DNA from: Ga0077527 sp964531455
GTDB taxonomy: Bacteria; Pseudomonadota; Gammaproteobacteria; Burkholderiales; SG8-41
Reading direction: 5' to 3'
DNA length: 64,000 bases
Assembly: GCA_964531455.1 (NCBI GenBank)
Contig: CAZHFZ010000014.1
Span: 5,009 to 69,008, forward strand
Shown: positions 43,128 through 51,829 of the stretch, in pieces
Numbering within the stretch: the first letter of the stretch is position 1
How the letters are laid out: every line of letters starts with the position of its first letter
Program-made: the position numbers and the translations under genes
The notes under the pieces: model-generated
Told to the model about the DNA's origin: nothing
The model's input: only the letters and a program-made list of their open reading frames with translations
Database searches by the model: none

Positions 43128-43799
43128 GTGGATCCGGATATCGTCAGTGCGCGAATCGGTTACTGTTTTAAACAGCCCGGGTTGCTGCAGCGCGCACTGA
43201 CACACCGCTCATTCGGTGCAACCCACAACGAACGACTGGAGTTTTTGGGCGACAGCATTGTTAACTGTGCTATTGCTCTGGAGCTTTTTGAGAAATTCCC
43301 CGAATTGAGTGAAGGCGAGTTGTCGCGGTTGCGCGCCAACCTGGTAAATCAGCAGTCATTGCATCGCATAGCACTGGAACTCAGGGTCGGCGAACATTTG
43401 CTGCTGGGTGAAGGGGAAGTCAAAAGCGGCGGTGCGGCCCGGCCCTCAATTCTTGCCGACAGTGTCGAAGCGCTTATTGGCGCCACACTGCTGGACGGCG
43501 GGTTCGGAGCGGCGCAAACGGTTGTACGACGCCTTTTTGCGAGTGATCTAGCCGCCATCGACCCAAAAGTCAGCGGCAAGGATGCCAAAACCCTGCTGCA
43601 GGAGTTTGCGCAGGGTAAAGGCATGGCACTGCCGGTATACACCCTGCTTGCCACTCGGGGCCACGCCCATGCCCAGATTTTCGAGGTGCAATGCACACTA
43701 GAAGGCTGCGATGTCCGCACTGAAGGTCAGGGCGTCAACCGCAGGGCCGCCGAACAGGACGCTGCGAAAAAAGCATATGCACAGGCTATCCGAACATGA
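43128..43799 (+). CDS. rnc: Ribonuclease III
   Basis: Cuts double-stranded RNA in rRNA processing and mRNA decay. The GTG at 43128 gives 223 residues, the usual length; the frame opens earlier at 43068 inside the upstream gene. The catalytic signature is NERLEFLGDSIV, with ADSVEALIGA as the second acidic motif. A dsRNA-binding domain (about 155-222) ends in NRRAAEQDAAKKA. It overlaps era by four bases. Confidence 0.95.
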   Translation: MDPDIVSARIGYCFKQPGLLQRALTHRSFGATHNERLEFLGDSIVNCAIALELFEKFPELSEGELSRLRANLVNQQSLHRIALELRVGEHLLLGEGEVKSGGAARPSILADSVEALIGATLLDGGFGAAQTVVRRLFASDLAAIDPKVSGKDAKTLLQEFAQGKGMALPVYTLLATRGHAHAQIFEVQCTLEGCDVRTEGQGVNRRAAEQDAAKKAYAQAIRT

Positions 43800-44689
43800 G
43801 CAATGAATCCGAACACCGCGCAGGTTATGTCGCCATCGTCGGCCAGCCCAACGTCGGCAAATCAACATTGCTCAACAGGCTCGTGGGTCAGAAAATCAGC
43901 ATTACCTCGCGCCGACCGCAAACGACACGGCAACGCATTATCGGCATCGTCACGCAACCCGATGCACAATTTGTATTTGTTGATACGCCTGGATTCCAGA
44001 CCCGTCATGGCAATGCGCTGAACCGGATGATGAACCGCAGTGTTTCGCGAAGCGTTGTTGACGTGGACGCAGTGGTTTGGGTTATTTCGGCGTTGCATCT
44101 CAATGCCGGCGACCAGGCTGTGCTGCCCTTGTTGCAGGATGGGGCGCCGCTGATCATCGCTGTCAACAAGATCGACGAAGTCGGTAATAAAAACGAGTTG
44201 CTGCCGTTCATGCAGAAACTTGAGGAACTTGCGCACCCGCGCGCCATTGTGCCGGTGTCTGCAAAAACCGGCACCGGTACTGATCATCTTCTGGGTGTCA
44301 TCCGCGGACTGTTGCCGGTAAGGGAACGGCTGTATGGCGAGGACGAAATCACCACGGCCAGTGAACGCACTCTCGCGGCAGAATTGATACGCGAAAAACT
44401 GTTCCGGTTACTGGGTGAAGAACTGCCTTATTCAACGATGGTTGAGATTGAAAAGTTCGAAATTGATGATGGCCTTCGTCGCATCCATGCCGGCATTCTG
44501 GTGGACAAGGCCGGGCAAAAGGGAATTGTCATCGGCAAAAGCGGTGAAAAGCTGAAGCAGATCGCCTCACAGGCGCGCACTGACATGGAAAAGTTGTTCG
44601 GGGGCAAGGTATTTCTTGAGGTCTGGGTCAAGGTCAAGTCCGGTTGGGCCGATGATGCGGCAACGCTAAAGCGCATTGGTATCGATTAA
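43796..44689 (+). CDS. era: GTPase Era
   Basis: Binds the 3' end of 16S rRNA and assists 30S assembly and cell-cycle control. It has 297 residues: an N-terminal GTPase domain with GQPNVGKSTLLN, DTPGFQ and NKIDE, and a C-terminal KH domain with GIVIGKSGEKLKQI. The start overlaps the rnc stop (ATGA). The rnc-era-recO order is standard. Confidence 0.96.
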   Translation: MSNESEHRAGYVAIVGQPNVGKSTLLNRLVGQKISITSRRPQTTRQRIIGIVTQPDAQFVFVDTPGFQTRHGNALNRMMNRSVSRSVVDVDAVVWVISALHLNAGDQAVLPLLQDGAPLIIAVNKIDEVGNKNELLPFMQKLEELAHPRAIVPVSAKTGTGTDHLLGVIRGLLPVRERLYGEDEITTASERTLAAELIREKLFRLLGEELPYSTMVEIEKFEIDDGLRRIHAGILVDKAGQKGIVIGKSGEKLKQIASQARTDMEKLFGGKVFLEVWVKVKSGWADDAATLKRIGID

Positions 44690-44756
44690 AATATCAATAA
44701 AAACAATATGTTATGCATTTCTTGCTACGCCCGTTACGGACACCCGGGGTTGGACA

Positions 44757-45485
44757 ATGGCAACTGAGCGTGCGAGCCGTCATGGCCAGCCCGGTTATCT
44801 GCTGCACACCTATCCTTATCGCGAAACCAGCCTGGTGGCTGAGATCTATACCCGGGACAGCGGCCGGGTTGCAGTCATCGCGCGTGGCGCGCGTCGTCCA
44901 CGCTCCGCATTACGTGGCGTATTGATGGCATTTCAACCCTTGATGCTCAGTTGGGCGGGTAAGGCCGAGCTGAAAACGTTGCACAAGGCTGAATGGCAGG
45001 GTGGCTACGCACCTTTGCGCGGACTGGGGCTGATCTGCGGCTTCTATCTGAACGAGTTGCTGCTGAAACTGTTGCCGCGCGAAGATCCCCATGAGCAGCT
45101 TTTCGAGGCTTATGCCACGGCACTGGCGCAACTGCCGCTGGCTCAGGACCATGCTGCCGTGTTGCGCAGATTTGAACGCGTTCTGCTTCAGGAACTCGGC
45201 TATGGACTGGTATTCGATCGTGAAGTGATCAGCGGCGCTCCAATTGCTGCGAACGGGGTTTACCGATATGTTCCTGACCGCGGACCGGTTGCCGCTGGTG
45301 AAACAGGAGAACAAAGCGGCGTAGAATTGGCAGGGCAGACGCTGATTGACATGGCTGTGGATCAATATATTGATCCGCGAACCGTGCAACAGAGCAAGAC
45401 GCTGATGCGCGTACTGATCAATCATTGCCTGGGCAACCAGACGCTGCACACCCGACAACTGCTGCGAGACCTGCAGCAACTTTAG
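44757..45485 (+). CDS. recO: DNA repair protein RecO
   Basis: Helps load RecA onto SSB-coated DNA together with RecR. It has 242 residues from ATG 44757; the frame opens at 44676 inside era, which is unlikely as a start. The N-terminal OB fold shows GYLLHTYPYRETSLVAEIYT and a basic RGARRPRSALRG stretch. A helical domain with LNELLLKLLPREDPHE and a C-terminal part follow. It sits in the era-recO-pdxJ-acpS order. Confidence 0.93.
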   Translation: MATERASRHGQPGYLLHTYPYRETSLVAEIYTRDSGRVAVIARGARRPRSALRGVLMAFQPLMLSWAGKAELKTLHKAEWQGGYAPLRGLGLICGFYLNELLLKLLPREDPHEQLFEAYATALAQLPLAQDHAAVLRRFERVLLQELGYGLVFDREVISGAPIAANGVYRYVPDRGPVAAGETGEQSGVELAGQTLIDMAVDQYIDPRTVQQSKTLMRVLINHCLGNQTLHTRQLLRDLQQL

Positions 45486-45506
45486 AGAATGCAGGTTGCA
45501 AACTGA

Positions 45507-46250
45507 ATGACCAGACTCAGCGTCAACGTCAATAAAATCGCATTGCTGCGCAATTCACGCAGCCTCGGCATCCCGAGCGTCGTCCGTGCGGCAGATATTG
45601 CACTGCGTGCGGGCGCACATGGAATTACTGTTCATCCGCGGCCTGATGCAAGGCATATCCGTGCTTCCGACGTTCACGAACTCTCAAAGCTGCTGAAGCA
45701 GTGGCCTGATGCCGAGTTCAATATTGAAGGCAACCCGTTCGAGCCTCCGCTGCTCGAACTGGCACAAGCCGTCCGGCCGCATCAGTGCACATTGGTGCCC
45801 GATGACCCGGCAGCGTTTACCTCGGACCACGGATGGAATCTCAATCACAATGGTGACCGCCTTCGCCCGGTGATAGCCGCCCTTCATGAAATGGGCATAC
45901 GCGTCAGTCTGTTCATGGACCCGCAATCCGAATCCATGATCATCGCAACTGCAATCGGCGCAGATCGGGTCGAACTTTATACTGAACCCTATGCCAGTGC
46001 TTTCGGCACGTCTGATGAAGCAACAACCGTCGCCCGTTATGCCGATGCTGCAAGCGCTGCAAGGTCTGCCGGGCTTGAAGTCAATGCAGGTCATGATTTG
46101 AACCAGAAAAATCTGCCGTTGTTCCTTTCGGCAGTACACGGGGTTGCAGAAGTATCTATCGGACATGCCTTGATTGCTGACGCCCTCGAATCCGGACTTG
46201 CCGCCGCGGTGGCATCCTACTTGCGCGTCATGGATCTTGCCCATTCATGA
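45507..46250 (+). CDS. pdxJ: Pyridoxine 5'-phosphate synthase
   Basis: Condenses 1-deoxyxylulose 5-phosphate and aminoacetone phosphate to pyridoxine 5'-phosphate in vitamin B6 synthesis; DXP is also the Dxr substrate at the window start. It has 247 residues in a TIM barrel with LSVNVNKIALLRNSR, GITVHPRPDARHI, CTLVPDDP and the closing EVSIGHALIADAL phosphate site. It overlaps acpS by four bases. Confidence 0.96.
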   Translation: MTRLSVNVNKIALLRNSRSLGIPSVVRAADIALRAGAHGITVHPRPDARHIRASDVHELSKLLKQWPDAEFNIEGNPFEPPLLELAQAVRPHQCTLVPDDPAAFTSDHGWNLNHNGDRLRPVIAALHEMGIRVSLFMDPQSESMIIATAIGADRVELYTEPYASAFGTSDEATTVARYADAASAARSAGLEVNAGHDLNQKNLPLFLSAVHGVAEVSIGHALIADALESGLAAAVASYLRVMDLAHS

Positions 46251-46624
46251 TTTACGGAATCGGCATCGACGTGATTCAGCCGCATCGTGTGGCGCGTCTG
46301 CTTGAAAAATACGGCGACCGATTCGTGAAACGTGTGCTGACACCGATTGAGTACCCGCGCTTTGCGCATAGCGCTCAACCGGTGCTGTTTCTGGCCAACC
46401 GTTTTGCGGCGAAGGAAGCCTTTTCCAAGGCGATGGGCACTGGATTTCGTTACCCCGTGACCCTGCAATCCATCAGCGTCGTCCAGAACAGTGCAGGCAA
46501 ACCCAGCCTTGCTTTCAGCGATGCCCTTGGTGAAGTGGTCAGGCTTAATGGCATTACCGGCCATCATCTGACCATCAGTGACGAATCCAACCTTGCCTGC
46601 GCCTGCGTGGTGCTCGAAAAATGA
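46247..46624 (+). CDS. acpS: Holo-[acyl-carrier-protein] synthase
   Basis: Transfers phosphopantetheine from CoA to acyl carrier protein. It has 125 residues with the two AcpS motifs: GIGIDVIQPHRVARLLEKYG (Mg-binding Asp) and RFAAKEAFSKAMGTG. The start overlaps pdxJ and the stop overlaps nagZ, each by four bases, giving a tightly coupled set. Confidence 0.96.
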   Translation: MIYGIGIDVIQPHRVARLLEKYGDRFVKRVLTPIEYPRFAHSAQPVLFLANRFAAKEAFSKAMGTGFRYPVTLQSISVVQNSAGKPSLAFSDALGEVVRLNGITGHHLTISDESNLACACVVLEK

Positions 46625-47682
46625 ACCCATCAATTCCACTAGGACCGGTGATGCTTGATGTCGCTGGAACAGAACTCAATGCGGAAGACCGCAAACGCCT
46701 GCTGCATCCGCTGGTTGGCGGCGTCATCCTGTTCAGCCGCAATTTCGAGTCCTGTCAGCAGCTGCAAAAACTGACCGCTGAGATTCATGCGCTGCGCAGC
46801 CCTACGCTGATCATTGCGGTGGATCACGAAGGCGGACGGGTGCAGCGTTTTCGCGACGGATTTACCCGGCTCCCGCCGATGCGGGAACTCGGACTGGTCT
46901 GGGATCGCGATCGTCGACATGCTGCGGTGCTGGCGCATGAGGTGGGCTTCATTCTGGCCGCTGAACTCAGGGTTTATGGCGTTGACCTGTCATTCGCGCC
47001 AGTGCTTGATGTTGACTATGGCAACAGCAGCGTGATCGGGGATCGTGCTTTTCACAGCAAGGCCGACGCGATTGCTGAATTGGCGATTGCGCTGATGCAC
47101 GGCCTCCGCGACGGCGGTATGGCCGCAGTGGGCAAACATTTTCCCGGGCATGGCCACGTCAGCGCCGATTCGCACCATGAGGTGCCGATTGATGAACGTT
47201 CGTACGCTGACATCGAAAGCGATGACCTGGTGCCGTTCCGACGCTTGGTCGACAGCGGCATGAGCGGCATCATGCCAGCCCACGTGATTTATCCCAAAGT
47301 AGACCCTTCGCCAGCCGGATTTTCCGAAAAATGGCTTAAGCGCATATTGCGTGGCGAACTGGGATTTGACGGCGTGATTTTCAGCGACGATCTCAGCATG
47401 GAAGGCGCCAGTGTCGCCGGCAACGTGGTGTCACGCGGTGAGGCTGCGTTGGGGGCGGGGTGTGACATGGTGCTGGTTTGCAATAACTCCCGGTCCGCTG
47501 ATGAATTGCTGGCAGGTCTTCGTTACACGATGCCTGCGGTCAGTCTGGCCCGGCTTGCGCGTCTGCACGGACGCGCTCACGCTGCCGACCCGGTGAGGCT
47601 GCGTGAAGATCCGCGATATGTTGCGGCACTTCATGCAATAGCCGGACTGGGTTCGCACAGCGGCAATTTGCCATTTGCCTGA
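46621..47682 (+). CDS. nagZ: Beta-N-acetylhexosaminidase NagZ
   Basis: Cytoplasmic family GH3 glycosidase that removes GlcNAc from anhydromuropeptides in peptidoglycan recycling; its product affects AmpC induction in some species. It has 353 residues. Motifs are GGVILFSRNFES, VDHEGGRVQRF, KHFPGHGHVSADSH (catalytic-loop His/Asp) and FSDDLSMEGA with the nucleophile Asp. Confidence 0.95.
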   Translation: MNPSIPLGPVMLDVAGTELNAEDRKRLLHPLVGGVILFSRNFESCQQLQKLTAEIHALRSPTLIIAVDHEGGRVQRFRDGFTRLPPMRELGLVWDRDRRHAAVLAHEVGFILAAELRVYGVDLSFAPVLDVDYGNSSVIGDRAFHSKADAIAELAIALMHGLRDGGMAAVGKHFPGHGHVSADSHHEVPIDERSYADIESDDLVPFRRLVDSGMSGIMPAHVIYPKVDPSPAGFSEKWLKRILRGELGFDGVIFSDDLSMEGASVAGNVVSRGEAALGAGCDMVLVCNNSRSADELLAGLRYTMPAVSLARLARLHGRAHAADPVRLREDPRYVAALHAIAGLGSHSGNLPFA

Positions 47683-47685
47683 GCA

Positions 47686-48372
47686 ATGCCAAAACGAAAA
47701 TCAGCGATTGGGCGCGAACCGAAGACGGAACTTTTTTCAACGGCCTGCACAAGATGTCCACGTCTTTCTGATCATCTTGCAGCGGTGCGCGCAGATCATC
47801 CCGGATACCATGCGCGTCCCGTGGCGCCGTTTGGCGATCTGAATCCTGGACTGCTGATTGTCGGACTGGCTCCCGGCATGCATGGCGCGAACAGGACAGG
47901 GCGCCCGTTCACCGGAGATTATGCCGGTGTATTGCTTTATGAAACGCTGCACCGCTATGGATTTGGCAGCCAGGCCTTGGCGATTGCCGCTGACGATGGT
48001 CTGAAGTTGAAAGGCTGCAGAATTACCAACGCAGTCAAATGCCTGCCTCCGGAGAATAAGCCATTGCCTTCGGAAATACGTGAGTGCAATGGGTATTTGC
48101 GTACGGAGCTGGAAGGACTGGCATCCGGCACTGCGATACTGGCACTCGGTACTGTTGCACACCAGGCTGTATTGCGTGCCCTTGATCAACGAATCGCCGA
48201 TTTTCCATTCAAACACGGCGCCAGCCATGACATTGACAGCCGTGCCCGCCTCTTCGACAGTTATCACTGCAGCCGCTACAACACGAATACACGGCGCCTG
48301 ACTCCAGAGATGTTTTACGAGGTATTTGCAGCCATCCGCAAATACACCGACCGGATCGCAGCCTTGGGTTGA
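47686..48372 (+). CDS. Family 5 (UDGb-type) uracil-DNA glycosylase
   Basis: Excises uracil and deaminated bases from DNA. It has 228 residues. Motif 1 is GLAPGMHGANRTGRPFTGDYAG, written here as GLAPG..HGANRTGRPFTGD, typical of family 5, which lacks the usual polar catalytic residue. Motif 2 is HCSRYNTNTRRLT. Cysteines in CTRCPRL and CRITNAVKCLPP match the [4Fe-4S] ligands of the family. It starts three bases after nagZ and two bases before uvrC, forming a small DNA repair pair. Confidence 0.88.
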   Translation: MPKRKSAIGREPKTELFSTACTRCPRLSDHLAAVRADHPGYHARPVAPFGDLNPGLLIVGLAPGMHGANRTGRPFTGDYAGVLLYETLHRYGFGSQALAIAADDGLKLKGCRITNAVKCLPPENKPLPSEIRECNGYLRTELEGLASGTAILALGTVAHQAVLRALDQRIADFPFKHGASHDIDSRARLFDSYHCSRYNTNTRRLTPEMFYEVFAAIRKYTDRIAALG

Positions 48373-48374
48373 CC

Positions 48375-50174
48375 ATGACTGAACCTTCGGAAATTGCCGC
48401 AGGTTTGCCCCATTTGCCGGGGGTTTACCGGATGATCGGCAAGGAGGGTGAAGTTCTTTATGTCGGCAAGGCGCTGGACCTGCGCAAGCGGGTCACATCG
48501 TATTTTCAGCGCAGTGACGCGCTGTCGCCGCGAATACGGCTGATGGTTGCGCAGATCAACAGCATCGACACCACGGTGACGCGTTCTGAGTCCGAAGCTT
48601 TGCTGCTTGAAAACAACCTGATCAAGGCTTTGTCGCCGCGATACAACATCCTGTTTCGCGATGACAAGTCTTATCCTTATTTGATGCTGAGCGGACACCG
48701 GTATCCCCGGTTGGGTTTTTTTCGCGGCAATCCTGACAAGCAGAACAGGTATTTTGGTCCGTTTCCGAATTCGGGAGCCGTGCGGGAAAGCATGCAGTTG
48801 CTGCAAAAAGTTTTTCGTCTGCGCACTTGTGAAGACAGTGTTTTTGAGCATCGCTCCAGGCCATGCCTGCTGCACCAGATCCGGCGGTGCACCGCGCCTT
48901 GCGTGGGCTTGATCAGCGATGCTGAATACGCTGACGACGTTCGCAGCGCGGAAATGTTCCTGGCCGGTGAGGAAAATGCGGTTTTTGACCGACTTACGGA
49001 ACGGATGAACGATGCGGCCACGGCCATGCGTTATGAAGAGGCTGCGGTATACCGTGACCAGATCAGTGCTCTGCGCAAGGTCAGGGAACGGCAATATGTC
49101 AGCAGTGATGCCGGGCGCGATGTTGATGTGATTGCCTGTGGCGTTGATGCCGGTACCTGTTGCGTCAATCTGGTGATGATTCGTGGCGGTTTGCATCTTG
49201 GCGACCGGAATTTTTTCCCGCAAAACGCTGATGGTGTCGAACCGGCGCAGGTCATTGAGGCCTTTATCGCCCAGCACTATCTGCAGCATCCAGTGCCGCC
49301 GCAGTTGGTGGCCGGAGAGGCGATTGCAGTGGAAGGTCTGGAAGCAACGTTATCCGAGCGGGCAGGGCGGCGCGTGCAAATCAGTGCCAACCCTATCGGA
49401 GATCGTCGTGTCTGGCTGCAGATGGCTGTTAAAAACGCTGAACTTGGCGCAGCCCAGCGCAACAGCCGCCGAATGGGTGACGCAGCGAAATTGGCCGCGC
49501 TGCAACGTGCGCTTGACCTGCCCGAAACCGCGCAGCGCATCGAGTGTTTTGACATCAGCCATACGCAGGGTGAGGCTACTGTTGCATCCTGCGTGGTTTA
49601 CGACAAGGGCACCATGCAAAATGGGGAGTATCGTCGATTCAATATGAAGGAAGTAACACCGGGAGACGACTACGGCGCCATGCGCGAAGTTCTGATGCGA
49701 CGGTATCGCAAGGTGGTGTCAGGAGAGGGTAAGATGCCGGATCTCATCATGATAGATGGCGGTCAAGGTCAGCTGGGCGTCGCTATTGAAGTTTCTGTTG
49801 AGTTGGGCTTGAGCGTCCCGCTTCTCGGGGTAGCCAAAGGCGTGACGCGCAAACCCGGTATGGAACAACTGTTGATGGCAGGGCGTGAAGGCTCATTCCG
49901 GCTGCCGCCGGATGACCCGGGGCTTCACTTGATTCAGCAGATTCGCGATGAGGCGCATCGTTTTGCTATTGAAGGCCATCGCGCACGCAGGGCAAGGACA
50001 CGCTCGGTTTCGACGCTTGAGGACATTCCGGGCGTGGGCGCAAAACGGCGACAGCGCCTGATGGCGCGTTTCGGCGGTTTGCGCGGGCTGATTGCGGCTA
50101 GTGCTGAAGAAATGGCGCAAGTTGAAGGTATCAGCAGGGAACTGGCGGAACGAATTTATGATTCACTGCACTGA
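48375..50174 (+). CDS. uvrC: Excinuclease ABC subunit C
   Basis: Makes both incisions in nucleotide excision repair. It has 599 residues: an N-terminal GIY-YIG nuclease (GVYRMIGKEGEVLYVGKALDL), a Cys-containing region, a UVR/UvrB-binding motif near residue 205 (RYEEAAVYRDQISALR) and an RNase H-like nuclease (about 380-540, with ECFDISHTQGE and LIMIDGGQGQL). Tandem helix-hairpin-helix motifs (IPGVGAKRRQRLMARFGGL) end the protein. ATG 48375 follows the UDG stop by two bases. Confidence 0.96.
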   Translation: MTEPSEIAAGLPHLPGVYRMIGKEGEVLYVGKALDLRKRVTSYFQRSDALSPRIRLMVAQINSIDTTVTRSESEALLLENNLIKALSPRYNILFRDDKSYPYLMLSGHRYPRLGFFRGNPDKQNRYFGPFPNSGAVRESMQLLQKVFRLRTCEDSVFEHRSRPCLLHQIRRCTAPCVGLISDAEYADDVRSAEMFLAGEENAVFDRLTERMNDAATAMRYEEAAVYRDQISALRKVRERQYVSSDAGRDVDVIACGVDAGTCCVNLVMIRGGLHLGDRNFFPQNADGVEPAQVIEAFIAQHYLQHPVPPQLVAGEAIAVEGLEATLSERAGRRVQISANPIGDRRVWLQMAVKNAELGAAQRNSRRMGDAAKLAALQRALDLPETAQRIECFDISHTQGEATVASCVVYDKGTMQNGEYRRFNMKEVTPGDDYGAMREVLMRRYRKVVSGEGKMPDLIMIDGGQGQLGVAIEVSVELGLSVPLLGVAKGVTRKPGMEQLLMAGREGSFRLPPDDPGLHLIQQIRDEAHRFAIEGHRARRARTRSVSTLEDIPGVGAKRRQRLMARFGGLRGLIAASAEEMAQVEGISRELAERIYDSLH

Positions 50175-50189
50175 ACGCATTACACTGAA

Positions 50190-50759
50190 ATGACCTATAA
50201 CTTACCCATTCTGCTGACTTGGCTGCGAATCGTGATGATTCCGCTGTTTGTCGGTGTTTTCTACTTCGAGCAGGGGTGGATGTCCCATGCCACGCAGAAT
50301 CTTGTTGCAACTTCCATCTTCACTGTTGCGGCGATTACTGACTGGCTGGATGGCTGGCTGGCTCGACGCCTGAACCAGACCTCTGCTTTTGGTGCTTTTC
50401 TGGATCCGGTTGCGGACAAACTGATGGTGGCGGCCGCGCTGATCATTCTGGTGCAGCTCGGGCGCGTCGATGCGGTTGTTGCCTTGATCATCATTGGCCG
50501 CGAAATCGCCATTTCAGCGCTGCGCGAGTGGATGACTTCAATTGGTCGTGGCAAGAGCGTCGCAGTTTCCATGGTCGGGAAAATCAAGACCGCAGCGCAA
50601 ATGATTGCAATCCCGATGCTGCTGTATCACGATCCGATCGGTTTATTCGATCCACAACGCTTGGGCACGTGGCTGATCTGGGGCGCCGCAGTGCTGACCC
50701 TGATTTCGATGGGGTATTACCTGAAAATGGCTTGGGCGGCGGCCGACACAAATACCTAG
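50190..50759 (+). CDS. pgsA: CDP-diacylglycerol-glycerol-3-phosphate 3-phosphatidyltransferase
   Basis: Makes phosphatidylglycerol phosphate in the inner membrane. It has 189 residues with about four to five membrane helices. The CDP-alcohol phosphotransferase motif is DWLDGWLARRLNQTSAFGAF followed by LDPVADK, containing the conserved Asp residues. It follows uvrC by 15 bases, a common pairing, and the tRNA cluster lies just downstream. Confidence 0.95.
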   Translation: MTYNLPILLTWLRIVMIPLFVGVFYFEQGWMSHATQNLVATSIFTVAAITDWLDGWLARRLNQTSAFGAFLDPVADKLMVAAALIILVQLGRVDAVVALIIIGREIAISALREWMTSIGRGKSVAVSMVGKIKTAAQMIAIPMLLYHDPIGLFDPQRLGTWLIWGAAVLTLISMGYYLKMAWAAADTNT

Positions 50760-50772
50760 GTCAGGGGGGTGG

Positions 50773-50802
50773 TTGCGGGGCTCGTCGTGATTGGCTTATA
50801 AT
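50773..50802 (+). promoter_or_regulatory. Promoter of the tRNA cluster
   Basis: TTGCGG (50773-50778) and a perfect TATAAT (50797-50802) are 18 bases apart and end 24 bases before tRNA-Gly. GC-rich bases follow the -10 element, as in stringently controlled promoters. Confidence 0.7.
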
Positions 50803-50826
50803 TCGCGGTCGCAAGTTGCAGGCAGT

Positions 50827-50902
50827 GCGGGAATAGCTCAGTTGGTAGAGCGCAACCTTGCCAAGGTTGAGGTCGGGAGTTCGAGCCTCCTTTCCCGCTC
50901 CA
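50827..50902 (+). tRNA. tRNA-Gly (GCC anticodon)
   Basis: 76 bases including the encoded CCA. The acceptor stem GCGGGAA pairs with TTCCCGC. The anticodon arm CCTT-GCC-AAGG reads GCC. The D arm (GCTCAGTTGGTAGAGC) and T arm (GTTCGAGCC) are normal. Confidence 0.95.
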
Positions 50903-50908
50903 AATTCT

Positions 50909-50948
50909 GGGGAAAACGGTTGATTGCAACGGGCCGTTTTCCCCTTTT
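50909..50948 (+). terminator. Strong rho-independent terminator between tRNA-Gly and tRNA-Cys
   Basis: GGGGAAAACGG (50909-50919) and CCGTTTTCCCC (50934-50944) form a perfect 11-bp stem with a 14-base loop, followed by TTTT. It ends ten bases before tRNA-Cys, so that gene depends on readthrough or on an unseen promoter. Confidence 0.85.
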
Positions 50949-50957
50949 AGTTTCAGT

Positions 50958-51031
50958 GGCGCGGTAGCAAAGCGGTTATGCAGAGGATTGCAAATCCTTC
51001 CAGGGCGGTTCGACTCCGCCCCGCGCCTCCA
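50958..51031 (+). tRNA. tRNA-Cys (GCA anticodon)
   Basis: 74 bases including CCA. The acceptor stem GGCGCGG pairs with CCGCGCC. The anticodon arm AGGATT-GCA-AATCCT reads GCA. The T arm contains GGTTCGACTCC. Confidence 0.95.
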
Positions 51032-51072
51032 GCACAAAACCCGGCCCCGGCCATACAATGAACAAACGCCCG

Positions 51073-51157
51073 GGGCGAGTGGTGAAATTGGTATACACAA
51101 GGGACTTAAAATCCCTCGGCGCAAGCCATGCCGGTTCAAGTCCGGCCTCGCCCACCA
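51073..51157 (+). tRNA. tRNA-Leu (UAA anticodon)
   Basis: 85 bases including CCA. The acceptor stem GGGCGAG pairs with CTCGCCC. The anticodon loop in GGGACT-TAA-AATCCC reads TAA. A long variable arm (CTCGGCGCAAGCCATG) is present, as expected for a class II tRNA. Confidence 0.95.
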
Positions 51158-51173
51158 TTTATCAGACTGTCAC

Positions 51174-51623
51174 ATGATCGTATTTGACCTTGGTTGCGAA
51201 AACGACCATCGCTTTGAGGGTTGGTTCTCGTCCAGCGAGGACTTCGAACGCCAGCAGCGGGAACATTTGCTGACGTGTCCAATGTGCGGCAGTCAGACGA
51301 TCAGCCGTCTGGTTACCGCTGCAAGGGTCAATACCGGCCGTTCGGAGCCGCCGACACCGACGCTGCGTGAGCAAGCCACTGCTGCGCAATATGCGAATTT
51401 TGATTCTGCACGCATGCTCAAGCTCATTTCCCATATTGTCGAGAGTACCGAGGACGTGGGTCGTGCCTTTCCCGAGGAAGCCCGTAAGATTCATTACAAA
51501 GAAGCGCCCGAAAGACAAATTCGCGGCACCGCTTCTCCCCAGGAAGTCGATGCATTGCGCGATGAAGGAATCGACGTGATTCCCTTGCCGGTTCCGCCGA
51601 ACCTCGGCGGGAAAACGCATTAA
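51174..51623 (+). CDS. DUF1178 protein
   Basis: 149 residues from ATG 51174; the frame opening at 50988 runs through the tRNA genes and is spurious. It begins MIVFDLGCENDHRFEGWF and has a CPMCGS zinc-ribbon-like pair. Its central helix is followed by a tail ending IPLPVPPNLGGKTH. This small conserved proteobacterial family has no known function; the Cys pattern suggests metal binding. Confidence 0.88.
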   Translation: MIVFDLGCENDHRFEGWFSSSEDFERQQREHLLTCPMCGSQTISRLVTAARVNTGRSEPPTPTLREQATAAQYANFDSARMLKLISHIVESTEDVGRAFPEEARKIHYKEAPERQIRGTASPQEVDALRDEGIDVIPLPVPPNLGGKTH

Positions 51624-51634
51624 ATGTCATTCAG

Positions 51635-51665
51635 TTAATCAATTGATTTAATTGATTAATTTTTT
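51635..51665 (+). terminator. AT-rich hairpin after the DUF1178 gene
   Basis: TTAATCAATT (51635-51644) and AATTGATTAA (51650-51659) form a perfect 10-bp inverted repeat with a 5-base loop, followed by six T. The low GC makes it a weak terminator, but position and T-run fit. Confidence 0.55.
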
Positions 51666-51728
51666 GATTTTCCCGGGCGGTCGTATCTGGCCGGGGGAAA
51701 TCACATCCATGACTATTCCACGCGGTAA

Positions 51729-51742
51729 TTGATCAACATCAA
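51729..51742 (+). promoter_or_regulatory. Perfect FNR/ANR box upstream of the universal stress protein gene
   Basis: TTGAT-CAAC-ATCAA is an exact match to the FNR consensus TTGAT-N4-ATCAA, centred at 51735.5. A -10-like TATTCT at 51764-51769 would start transcription near 51777, putting the box at about -41.5, the normal class II activation position. This predicts low-oxygen induction of the gene at 51830. Confidence 0.75.
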
Positions 51743-51829
51743 AAGCATGCGCAAGTCGCGTGATATTCTGCAAATACGCTGACGGCGTCTCCGTTCTGCG
51801 GACAAAAACAGTTATTGGAGAGGAGTTAC

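Noticed and set aside
50756..51158. Reverse-strand reading frames across the tRNA cluster (for example with GEAGLEPAWLAPRDFKS)
   Set aside because: These are translations of tRNA-Leu, tRNA-Cys and tRNA-Gly sequence, a well-known artefact; the tRNAs fold perfectly.
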